This document shows positions 23,757-34,143 of a stretch of 64,000 bases of DNA, in pieces (the stretch's first letter is position 1; the number at the start of each line of letters is the position of its first letter). Below the pieces are notes generated by a model, which was given only the letters and a program-made list of their open reading frames with translations, made no database searches and was not told the origin of the DNA. A program made the position numbers and the translations under genes. Source of the DNA: Gymnogyps californianus (Eukaryota; Chordata; Aves; Accipitriformes; Cathartidae). The DNA is taken from assembly GCF_018139145.2 (NCBI RefSeq), contig NC_059471.1:216771494-216835493 (forward strand). Direction: 5' to 3'.

Positions 23757-26700
23757 AATCCCAAATGTTCAGCAGGATATTGGGTCACCTAATTGCATTT
23801 TGTTTTTCACTGGCTGCTGTTCTTATCACAGCAACGCAAGACTGCGAGTTCAGTCAATACTTGTGTATTCGCGGGAGGCAATCAATAAAAAAAATTAAAA
23901 AGGACTCATGGTAATTAGGCTAAAGCTGCTGCTTATGAGTTTTCAATAATTACTTTAGCTTCCTCCTTTTCTAACGTCTCAAGAAAATGGTGTCTGATTG
24001 AAGGAGGCGATCTTGCTTGACTGAGGACATGTCAAAATTCAACAAAGCCAAGCGGGAAGTCAAATTAGCGCTTTTTGTTTCAGCACATGAAGGGGGCTTC
24101 ACAGGGAGACAGGGAAAGAATAGTCTTGATTTTTAGATGGTGCCAAGTAGCAGCTGTGCCATTCTCTCTTACCTGTGTGTCCTCGTTTTCATGCCCTGTA
24201 ACATTAGCTCTCCTGGCAGTAACCCAGGGGCTTGCATTTCTCGGAAGAGCTCTGGGGAGATGTACCATCTGGAGGAAGACAAAAAGTTTTGAGGAATGTG
24301 TTGCTCGCTTCTCCTCGGCTTTGTCACAGCCATATATTTCTGAGGCCACTTATTTCCTACAGTCATATTCTGAGATCCAGAAGTGAAGGAGGAGCTTATG
24401 GCTTGTCCACAACAGGGTTTCTGGCCACAGCGCTGCTGTTTGGGCTGTGGATGGGAGGAAAAAAATACATAAACCCATGTGCTTCAGTGCTGAATAATCA
24501 ACCATCTCTCCATTAAAAATGTGCCATGGCATTTTCTGTCATTGGCTGATAACTGCCTTTGCTCAAGCACGCTTGAATCCATTGTGATGGACAAGGGCCT
24601 GAGATCGTCATCACTGCGTCAACAGAGGTTTTCTGAGATGGTGGAGAGCAGGGCTGGGGTCAGACCACAATGGGGGTGCCCTGTGCAAGAGGTAAAAGCT
24701 CCAGTGCAACCTTTCGCACCCAGATCCTGCATCAGTTGGAGAGAGAACACACAACTGATAAGGAGGAACACTCTGGATGGCTTGAAGACCATGCCATGGT
24801 CATGCTGAACTCATTGTTAAAGGGGAAGAAAATCCCCCATGTCTTATTGTCGCTGTATTTAGACCTGATGATCACTTATGGTAAAAATGGCACAGACTGA
24901 ATGTATGTCCCGTGTGTACGTACAAATGTATATGCACAAGGGAAGCCCTTTTGTGCAAGTAAAAGACATCTCAGAGCATCACCCTGATCTCTCCTGAGAA
25001 AGATCTGTTTCATCTTCGGTGAAGCATCGGAGAGTCTTTGTATCTACACTGGCTTCACGGTGCAATAGGTAGTCAAGTAATGTTTTAATGTAGTGTGAAA
25101 CCTGCGATCCTCCCGTCTGCTGGGCATTTTCTCCATCCTCTGTCTAGAGACCACATTATTGCTTCTCGGCTTCAGTGTGTGAGAGGCACTTAGTGGTCCT
25201 TCCCTGGTGAGACTGGTTAAGGCTTTCTACCTTAAACACACACCTCTGTAGTCACGCAGAGAAAAAAAAAAATGTTTCATTATCCTGCTCTCTCTTTGCT
25301 TCTACGTAAATTGACTTGTTACTCCAGGGTTCAAAGAAGGGTCTTGTGTCCATGAATGTCATTTTCCAAACAAGCTGCGCTGTAAGAGCAACGTCGTGCT
25401 GGAGAGGAGCAGACTGATACCTGAACTAATTCAAAAGGGATGCAGAGCCCTTTTCATCCTTTCTCTCCATCATTTCAAAGCCATGGAACTGGAGCCTGTG
25501 TCTCCTCTGTATTATTCCTGCATCCAGAGGGACTGGAATGGGTCCCACACAATTCTGGTTTGGCCCTGAGCAGCATGTTCTTATCTACTAGAGATCTTAC
25601 CACAGTCATTAAAAAAGGGAGAAAGGAGCAGGATATTTTTTTTTTTTAATAGCTGAATCTATCACACTTTCTTTTATCCCTGTTTCCAAAAGTTCTGCTT
25701 TTTGTGTGGGAAGTGTTGGAATTAATTTGAAAGTGTTAGTGAGGAGTACTGGTAGACACAGCTGTAAAAGCACTAGGACCTGCAAAAGCCCCCAAAGAGC
25801 TGTCAGAGCTTGGCTCTCTGTGGAGAAATGTAAGATTTTTTTTTTTTCTTTTTCCAACTGTACAGAAGCTTTTTGTCATTTCTCAAGATTCAAGGCAGCT
25901 TTTTAAAAATCTCAATTTTCCACATTCTAGTGGGCTGTTCTTGCTGTGCTGCCATATGGTGGTGACCCAGGCTTCCCTGCTTACTGTCAGTCTTGTTACA
26001 CTGCAGAGTCGTGGGAAAGGAGGTGAAATCACTGAATTGTAATGACTGTATCCATGGAGTAGCCCTCTTTCACCCTCCTGGTGCACTAGCCAAGGCATAG
26101 ACCATTAACAGACTGAACGCTTCAAAGGTGGGATTCAAGATGTCAGAGGTGCTCAGTGTGATTTGTAAGATTTTCACGTAATTGCATCCCTCAGTTTTCT
26201 CCTTTTAATTTACGCTGGAATTTGGAAGCCTTAATAATCAGTCAGGCCTCAGTGTATGTAGATGCTTTCTAACAAAGGGAAAAAGATGGTTCCTTCTCCC
26301 TAACCTTATAGTTTAGATATATAAATTTTAGGACAAAAGTTGACAAATACTTGGATATCGATGGCCTAGATGAGCCATACAAAGAAATATTGGGTCAATA
26401 TTTTATAGTATTGTGGCCACTGATCTCAAGATCTTAAAAGTTTCTCCCAGTTCCCTTTAAGATCATCTTTATTTGCTGTTGAACATAAAGCATGAGTTTA
26501 AAGATTGTTCTCCTCTGTAAAAGTCACTTGTTGCCGAGTGCTGTTGCCAAGACCAATTCGCATTTGTCCATTTTAGAACTGAAGAAAAAGGCAACATCAG
26601 CTGTTGTGCTAAGAAAGAGAAGTTTCTCTGAGCTTCCTTCCTGAGAGACTGGATTTCAGGTAGGAGACTTGAAGGTGCAAGAGACTTGAGATGCAGAAAC

Positions 26701-26801
26701 TACTCAGAAAATGTTTTCCCTAGTGATTTCGTGAATACGTGTAGATCTACCAGATCTACCTGGATGAGTACCTAGTTTAAATACAGAATTTAAATACTGA
26801 C
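23757..26801. other. unique non-coding sequence
   Basis: Single-copy DNA. It includes the motif-rich segment at 23.9-24.07 kb listed separately and A/T runs near 25260 and 25640. Small overlapping frames around 24.08-24.8 kb occur on both strands without domain signatures. No gene recognised. Confidence 0.5.
23885..24065. promoter_or_regulatory. candidate conserved non-coding element
   Basis: Contains GGTAATTAGGCTAAAGC near 23910 and AATAATTACTTTAGC near 23946, i.e. two TAATTA cores each followed by a CTAAAG/CTTTAG motif. AGTCAAATTAGCGC lies near 24059. Non-coding. Regulatory role is a guess from motif density. Confidence 0.25.
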
Positions 26802-27918
26802 TGGAAAAGGAGAAACATAACCCCCATTTCTAAAAAAGGAAAAAAAGAAGAGCCAGGGAGCTGCAGGCCAGTCAGTCTCACCTCTGTGCCTGGTGAGATC
26901 ATGGAGCAGATCCTCCTGGAAACTATGCAAAGGCATGTGGAAAAAAAGGAGGTGATTGGTGACAGCCAACATGGCTTCACTAAGGGCAAATCATGCCTGA
27001 CAAATTTGGTGGCCTTCTACGATGGGGTTACAGGTTGTGATGAGCACGGACATCTCCTACTGTGTAAGCATTCCCACATGACATCCTTGTCTCTAAATTG
27101 GAGAGACATGGATTTGACAGATGGACCACTTGGTGGATAAGGAATTGGCTGGATGGTCACACTCAAAGAGTTGCGGTCAACGGCTCGATGTCCAAGTAGA
27201 GAGCATGATGAGTGGTGTTCCTCAGGGGTCGGTTTTGGGACCAGCGCTGTTTAACATCTTTGTCGGCGACATGGACAGTGAGACTGAGTGCACCCTCAGC
27301 AAGTCTGCCGACAACACCAAGCTGTGTGGTGCGGTCGACATGCGGAGGGAAGGGATGCCATCCAGAGGGTCCTTGAGAGGCTTGAGAGGTGGGCCCTGCG
27401 AACCTCATGAAATCAACAAGGCCAAGTGCAAGGTCCTGCATATGGGTCAGGGCAATCCCAAGCACAAATACAGGCTGGGCGATGAGTGGATTGGGGAGGT
27501 TGGTTGACAAGAAGTTCAACATGACACAGCAATGTGCATTTGCAGCCCAAAAAGCCAACTGTATCCTGGGCTGCATCAAAGAAGCATGGCCAGCAGGTCG
27601 AGGCAGGGGATTCTCCTCCTCTGCTCTCGTGAGACCCCCCTGCAGTACTGTGTTCAGCTCTGGGGTCCTCAACATAAGAAGGACATGGACCTGTTGGAGT
27701 GAGTCCAGTGGAGGGCCATGAAGATGATCGGAGGGCTGGAGCACCTCTCCTGTGAAGACAGGCTGAGAGAGTTGGGGTTGTTCAGCCTGGAGAAGAGAAG
27801 GCTCCGGGGAGACCTTCCAGCAGCCTTCCAGTACCTAAAGGGGGCCTACAGGAAAGCTGGAGAGGGACTTTTTACAAGGCGTGTAGTGATAGGACAAGGG
27901 GTAATGGCTTTAAACTGA
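26802..27918 (+). pseudogene. CR1 ORF2 reverse-transcriptase remnant
   Basis: Remnant of the polymerase that once copied CR1 RNA at its target site. Visible in order: a [10 protein letters not shown] segment, [25 protein letters not shown] (the conserved PQGS turn), [20 protein letters not shown] and [16 protein letters not shown]. The catalytic box reads S-A-D-N at 27304-27315 where active CR1 copies have F-A-D-D, so the second catalytic aspartate is lost. At least three frameshifts separate the pieces. The N-terminal endonuclease is absent through truncation. Confidence 0.9.
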
Positions 27919-28162
27919 AAGAGGGAGATTTAGATTAGATGTAAGGAAGAAGTTCTTCACTGTGAGGGTGGTGAGGCACTGGCACAGGTTGCCCAGAGAG
28001 GCTGTGGATGCCCCATCCCTGGCAGTGTTCAAGGCCAGGTTGGATGGGGCTTTGAGCAACCTGGTCTAGTGGAAGGTGTCCCTGCCTGTGGCAGGGGGGT
28101 TGGAACTAGATCTTTAAGATCCCTTCAAACCCAAACCATTTTGTGGTTCTCTGATTCTGTGA
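26802..28162 (+). mobile_element. CR1 LINE, 1.36-kb 5'-truncated copy
   Basis: Longest forward CR1. It enters the reverse-transcriptase domain upstream of the [14 protein letters not shown] segment and runs through the palm, the C-terminal region and the 3' UTR, ending GGTTCTCTGATTCTGTG. The coding region is broken into pieces in successive frames: 26886-27140, 27121-27507, 27389-27721 and 27718-27918. Subfamily as in the 14.7-kb copy (CCAGCAGCCTTCCA). Extinct copy. Confidence 0.95.
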
Positions 28163-31100
28163 ATTTTGTTGTGTTTTAAATAGCCAGGACTAGATTTACC
28201 AGCCTTGGGGGATCCCTTCTAGTCCTAGTAGGGTTTAGTAATACTCTGAGAACAATATGCTTCTACACGTTTATTTTCTGGCAGTCTTTCAGGTAAAGAC
28301 AACCTTGATGAACTTAATCAATTTAGGTATATTGGACATGTAATATTACGCCAGTGATAGCCAAGGGTATTCTCAGAATCTAATCACTCCTAGTTTCAGG
28401 ATGACTTATGTCCGTATGAATTGGCTTCTCTTTACTTCCATTGACATAGTCAATGCACAGAGAGTGGAGCAGAGGAATAAAAGTCATGCAAGGTGGCAGA
28501 GTATGATCTGACCCAGACAAAGCAGGACCGAGGCTTGTTTGGGATTTAAGCCATTTGTGAGACGGAGGCGGTCTGAAGGTAATCTTTTCACCTATATTAA
28601 ACTCTGAAAAAAGGATCACAATTTTTCCTGTTAAGCCAGAGAAGTGGGTAGCTTTCACACTGACCATGAAACCTGGTGTCTCAGCTGTGCATAATCACAT
28701 TACCCTGTAGTGAGTGAGCCACCGGGAAGATAAAAGCTGTCAGGTAATGGAGATTAGTTACAGCTATCCTTTAAAAAGGTAAGTTTAATTCAGCTTCTGG
28801 GAAAATATGGTGGCCTGAGTACACGGGAGGTCAGGTTAGACGGTTGTAGTGGTCGCGAAGGGCCTCAGTCTTTGAATTTATGTAAAGGGATGTGCGTTTA
28901 TGAAACTTCAGGTTTTTTCTTGGCGATGGACTGCAGCCAAGCAGGACTAACCCTGGCTTCCTCGCAGGGGGGGAGCACTGCTAGTTTTAAGATGATAAAA
29001 CAGGTCAACCATCATTTCCAATGATCAGTCTAGGTCGTAGTGGTTTTTAGTTATCTTGCCTTTGATAGAACTATCGTATGTTAGAGACTTGTAAAATATT
29101 TTGGTTGGTGATGGTGACGATTTGCAGATACAGAGACCTGATGAGGCATCTCTTCCCTACTTGTTCTGGAAGCTAACTTTGCATCTCTCCAAGCAAACTT
29201 ACTTCCAGGCACATGAATGTTTCTTTGCAGCCCTTAAGCTGATTAATGCTGCTCATTAGGAAATGACCTGCTTTCTCTAATTCACAAGTTAGTTTTACAC
29301 ACTTGGTGTCTTTAAGGGGTTTCTTCTGTGTTGTCCTACCTGGAGTCGTTGCTTCTAGGCTCCTATAGCACAGGAGTGCTATAGTTTTGTCTTACCTATA
29401 TAGGTTTTTGAGAACAGGCATGATAAAACTCAATGAAATGACACAAGCTTATCTCAGTAAGATTAAAGATGAATCAGAACTTTAGTTGGAGATGGCACAC
29501 TCCTTCCTCTGGGAAACACCATATTTCATTTTGTTCTCCTAGTCCTAGCAGGTATACGTCCCCATGGACCAGCAGACATGATGCAGGACCTACGGAAGAC
29601 CTGTGTCAGTCTAGAGTGGGATCTGGAAGCCAAAGCAAAGATACCTGAGGGCATCTCAAATAGCACTAGTTGCCCAGGTCCTAGCAACTGAGCACAGCTT
29701 CTAGCTCATATGTAGACACCTAAATTAAGGTGTCTGAATCTGGAGGTAAATCATACTTCAGGGAAAGGTTTGGAGTTCCTGGGCTAAATCCTCAATTATG
29801 CAGTTATAGAAGAGGAAAATGAAATGAGATCACACTTTTAGCCATCCTTAAAGATCTTCAAGGCAGAACTCAGTAACTCCTTTTGCTTTTCTGACTGAGA
29901 CTGCGTCCGTCTCAGTTCCCGCAAGGAGTTAATCTTGATTTGGATAGATGAGTAGATCAGAGCATTTGGTGCTAAGGCCCCTGCTGCTATACTACATGTG
30001 GTTTGAGAGCTTTGTTCTGGACTGTTTAACCTGGTCTCATGTGTTAAACTTTCCTACCACATCATTTTGCTTTGTGGATGTCTGAAGGACCAGGCAGCTA
30101 TTCAGTCCCTGATGTTCTCATTAGCTGCCTGAGTTTGTTTGGTGCAAATCTTACAGGTTGCTTTCTACCAAAAAGAGTCTTGTTTGTGCACACCCAAACA
30201 GCTCTGCGAGCAGGACCCAGACAGGGAAGGGGGACGATGGGGCACTTCAAAATGGCGTAAGGCTAATGTAGACACTTTGTCTTTATTACTGCTTTTCAAC
30301 ATCTACCTCCCTTTGGAGTGGCTATTTGATGCAAATCAGGTTTCAAAGCCCACCTCAAGATCCTGCCGTTTCCCTCTTAATTTAGTGGACATACTGAACT
30401 GCAGCTTTGTTGTGCTCTTTGCATTAGTGAGGGCACAGAGGAAGCCCTTTTAAGCTTGTCTCCAGTGATTCCCCTTTGATGTGTAAAGAGGTTTGTGCAA
30501 GTGTTGTTGCCTTGTCGTGTTTACCTTTCCAGCTCAAGGAAGCCAACTGAATTGCAGCTGCAAGTTTGCGTTATAACATTTTGCAAATCACGCACAACAA
30601 AGGCTTTTACTGGAGTCTCACATGGCAATAACAAAACGTGGGATTTAGGAATGCATTTACCAAGAGTGAACTTCTCCCCTCTGCACACGTACTTTGTCGC
30701 ATTTACCCCGGGGAGACATACCTTTTCTCCATGGAGGCAAAGGAGGAGCGATGCTATCAGAAAACCTAAAGGAGATGCTTAGCATCGGCTTTTCAAGGCG
30801 CAGACAATACTGTGATTAAATGCCAGCCCATCCTTTGTATAATATGTCTTATGGTAAATGCTGTAATACATTTTATAGATTGCTTTCCCGCTGAAGGTTC
30901 TGTAAGTGCTTTGGAAATAAATGTCCAAAAACAGACGATGTCTGAAAAGTTGTAGGTATATAGGCTAGAATGTCATTTTTTCCAGGTGCATCTTCTCCCT
31001 GTTCAGACCGTCATCCAAACTGCCCAGGGCAGGTGTTGGAGTCTGTTGTACTGCCTTGAAATAGCAAGGGAAATACTCATCACACAAACTGCAGTTAACT

Positions 31101-31889
31101 CAGATTTTGTGCAGGATACGGCTTATTGCTGCTTCTCCGTAGAAGTGCCACAGCATCTGTAACGCCTCGGGTTTTATTCCTGTTGGGGCTGTAGAAATCT
31201 GATGGGAAATCAGAGTAACGTAAGGTATCGGGCTTATATGGGACGGGGATCGCTCTGCTCTGAGACGCTGCTGATACTCCAGCAGGAGCAACTGAAGGGG
31301 AAGTGCAGGACGGACACTGGACCTGAGTGAGAGCAGAGTCAGGCTTCAGATGAGCAAAGGGCTTTGCAGTCATTTGCAAAATCTGCCCTTGGTGCTTGCA
31401 GGAAGTATTGAGTTCCTTCAACTCCTCGCTTTTCAAAGGGGCTTCTCTGTGTTTGAAGCTGTTAAAAATGTGCTGAACCTGATACTGCTGCACAGCGACG
31501 ATTTATTTGTGTTCGTTGGTTTGCATTTTTCCCCACACATGAACATCTTCTTGCAACTTTGCCATGAGATATGTTTTTTCTCTCCCCACCAATTGTTCAA
31601 CAGAGCTTTGCTTCATCTGCAAATGAAACCATCAAAATGTTTTGAAGGCCAGTTCATTTTCCTGCTTACAAAAAAACCCTTTAATTGCTCTGTGAAGTAT
31701 TTTCTTGCTTCTCTCCATCCCAACAAAGTGGCATTTATTAGCATTTGTATGGTCTTTACTTGTAATTTCATTGCTGTTCCTGATGCCTGCATGTTATAAT
31801 TAAATCATTTCAGATTGTAGTTACAGTGTGAAACAGCTGCACCAAATTACAGTTGAAAACATATGCTGGAAATATGCAACTCCAATTAG
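28163..31889. other. unique non-coding sequence
   Basis: No gene or element recognised. The largest frames (132 codons minus at 31095-31493; 149 codons plus at 31350-31799) overlap each other, have no domain and end in AT-rich sequence. I treat them as chance. Confidence 0.5.
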
Positions 31890-31894
31890 CTAAG
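31890..31894. repeat. target-site duplication, left copy (CTAAG)
   Basis: Perfect match to 32479-32483 on the other side of the LTR. Confidence 0.88.
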
Positions 31895-32170
31895 TGTCCT
31901 GGTTTCGGCTAGGATAGAGTTAATTTTCTTCCTAGTAGCTGGTATAGTGCTGTGTTTTGGATTTAGTAGGAGAATAATGTTGATAACACACTGATGTTTT
32001 AGTTATTGCTAAGCAGTGTTTACACTAAGTCAAGGATTTTTCAGCTTCTCCCCCCACCCCACCAGCAAGAAGGCTGGAGGGGCACAAGAAGCTGGGAGGG
32101 GACACAGCCAGGACAGCTGACCCCAACTGGCCAAAGAGCTATTCCATACCATATGACATCATGCCCAGTA

Positions 32171-32176
32171 TATAAA
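32171..32176 (+). promoter_or_regulatory. TATA box of LTR-B
   Basis: TATAAA in CAGTATATAAACTGGGGGAG, about 275 bp from the LTR start and 175 bp before the poly(A) signal. This is the spacing expected of a retroviral U3 promoter. Confidence 0.75.
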
Positions 32177-32350
32177 CTGGGGGAGCTGGCTGGGAGGGGG
32201 GATCGCGGCTCGGGAACTAACTGGGCATCGGTCAGCGAGTGGTGAGCAATTGCATTGTGCATCACATGCTTTGTATAGTTTAATTCTTTTAGTATTACTA
32301 TTGTCATATTATTATTATCATTATCATTGTTTTTCATTCCTTTCTGTCCT

Positions 32351-32356
32351 ATTAAA
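32351..32356 (+). promoter_or_regulatory. ATTAAA poly(A) signal of LTR-B
   Basis: ATTAAA in CTATTAAACTGTC, followed within 25-30 bp by a T-rich stretch (32380-32390) fitting a downstream cleavage element. Confidence 0.7.
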
Positions 32357-32478
32357 CTGTCTTTATCTCAACTCATGAGGTTTTTTTTTCCTGATTCTCT
32401 CCCCCATCCCAGGGGTGGGGGCACAGTGAGCGAGCGGCTGCGTGGTGCTTAGCTGCCGGCTGGGGTTAAACCACGACA

Positions 32479-32483
32479 CTAAG
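32479..32483. repeat. target-site duplication, right copy (CTAAG)
   Basis: Perfect partner of 31890-31894. Confidence 0.88.
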
Positions 32484-32650
32484 TATCTGGGATGCTGTGA
32501 GGGCGAAAGACCCAAGCAAACAAGAGGCCTCGAATAAGCTGCGGCTTTCCTGCCTCTGATCTCCTGGCTGGATGCCATTTGCCATCCTCATTAGTTGCAC
32601 AATGAGGGAAACGTCCTGATTCTTTGCATTGCACTTTATAAAGCAGATGA

Positions 32651-34143
32651 TAGAATCATGGAATCATAGAATACCAGGTTGGAAGGGACCTCAAGGATCA
32701 TCTGGTCCAACCTTTCTTGGCAAAAGCACGGTCTAGACAAGACGGCCCAGCACCCTGTCTGGCCGAACCTTAAAAGTGTCCAATGTTGGGGAATCCACCA
32801 CTTCCCTGGGGAGATCATTCCAATGGCTGATTGTTCTCATTGTGAAAAATTTTCCTCTTGCATCCAATCGGAATCTCCCCAGGAGTAACTTGTACCCATT
32901 ACCCCTCGTCTTTTCCATGTGACTCCTTGTAAAAAGGGAGTCTCCATCATCTTTGTAGCCACCCTTTTAATACTGGAACATGGTGATAAGGTCTCCCCTA
33001 AGCCTTCTTTTCTCAAGGCTGAACAAACCCAGTTCTCCCAGCCTTTCCTCATATGGCAGACTTCCCAGTCCTTTGATCATCTTTGTGGCCCTTCTCTGGG
33101 CCCCCTCCAGCCTGTGACATCTTTTTTGCATAGCGGGGACCAAAACTGGACACAGTATTCCAGGTGCGGCCTGACAAGCGCTGAGTGGAGCGGGATAATG
33201 AGTTCTTTATCTCTGCTGGCGATGCCCTTGTTGATGCAACCCAGCATCCTGTTGGCTTGCTTTGCCGCAGCAGCCCGCTGTTCACTCATACTGAGCTTGT
33301 TGTCCACCAGGACCCCAGGTCCCTTTCCAGCGGTGCTCCCATTCGGGTAGATCCCAGCGTGTGCTGCACTCCTGGATTATGTTTTCCCAGGCACAAGACC
33401 TTATATTTGTCTTTGTTGAACTCGTAATGTTCTTGTTAGCCCGCTCTTCCAGCCTATCCAGGTCTTCCCGCAGGATGGCTCTCCCTTCCAAAGTGTCCAC
33501 TTCCCCACTCAGTTTGGTATCATCGGGAAACTTCATCAGGGTGCACTTGATCCCATCATCCAGATCACTTATGACAATATTAAACAGCGTTGGGCCCAAT
33601 ATTGATCCCTGGGGGACCCCACTTGTGACAGGTTGCCAGTTTGAAAAGGAGCTATTTACCACCATGCTCTGGGTGTGACCTGTCAGCCAGTTCCCCACCC
33701 ACTGCACGGATCACTCGTCTAGACCGTAACGCATCTGTTTCTCTAGGAGGAGGCTGTGGGAAACCATATCAAAAGACTTAGAGAAATCCAGGTAGACAAT
33801 GTCCACCGCTCACCCCGTATCAACTGAGCAGGTTACTTTGTCGTAGAAGGCGATCAGGTTTATCAAGCACGATTTGCCCTTGCTGAATCTGTGCTGGCTT
33901 TTCCCAGTCATGTGCTTCATTTGACTTGTGACAGCCCCAGGAGGATTTGTTCCATAACTTTCCCAGGGACTGAAGTAAGATTGACAGGCCCATAATTTCC
34001 TGGATCCTCCTTTAAGCCCTTCTTGTAGATGGGGGTGACATTAGCCTTCTTCCACTCTTCTGAGATGTCCCCTGACCTCCACGACTTCTCAAAGATTATG
34101 GAGAGTGGCTTTGCAACGACGTCAGCCAGCTCTCTTAACACCA
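32651..34143 (-). mobile_element. CR1 LINE, 1.49-kb 5'-truncated copy (divergent subfamily)
   Basis: Longest CR1 in the window, reverse-oriented. Its 3' end is at 32651 (TAGAATCATGGAATCATAGA). Its 3' tail (AATACCAGGTTGGAAGGGAC, CCAATGTTGGGGAATCCACC) differs from the other copies and marks an older or separate subfamily. On the minus strand it starts inside the reverse-transcriptase domain ([20 protein letters not shown]) and runs through palm and C-terminus to the 3' UTR. Only about 170 bp separate it from the solo LTR-B. Confidence 0.95.
32733..34143 (-). pseudogene. CR1 ORF2 reverse-transcriptase remnant
   Basis: Frames read in order from high to low coordinate: 34143-33917 ([23 protein letters not shown]), 33707-33282, 33307-33077, 33052-32837 and 32918-32733. 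In the second, residues 30-35 form GVPQGS. Residues 60-63 are F-P-D-D (bases 33519-33530), so both catalytic aspartates survive but the alanine of the usual F-A-D-D is proline. Several frameshifts and stops make it non-functional. The endonuclease half is missing by truncation. Confidence 0.9.

Larger units (their letters stand above)
31895..32478 (+). mobile_element. solo LTR, endogenous retrovirus family LTR-B
   Basis: A 584-bp forward solo LTR that begins TGTCCTGGTTTCGGC and ends AAACCACGACA, flanked by perfect CTAAG duplications. U3 carries a TATAAA box (32171-32176). R holds an ATTAAA signal (32351-32356), followed by U5. No proviral body is present. I recognise this LTR type as common in bird genomes but cannot name the exact family; the 5-bp duplication fits ERVL- or ERV1-type integrases. 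Its last ~100 bp resemble LTR-A, while the U3 does not. The small open frames inside (79 codons plus, 98 codons minus) are not genes. Confidence 0.95.

Noticed and set aside
23504..23898. Frames rich in K/E/R or F/L/S on opposite strands
   Set aside because: Translation of the pyrimidine microsatellite, not a gene.
31350..31799. 149-codon open frame, the longest outside mobile elements
   Set aside because: It overlaps a 132-codon frame on the other strand, has no domain or splice context and has an ordinary AT-rich composition. It looks like chance.
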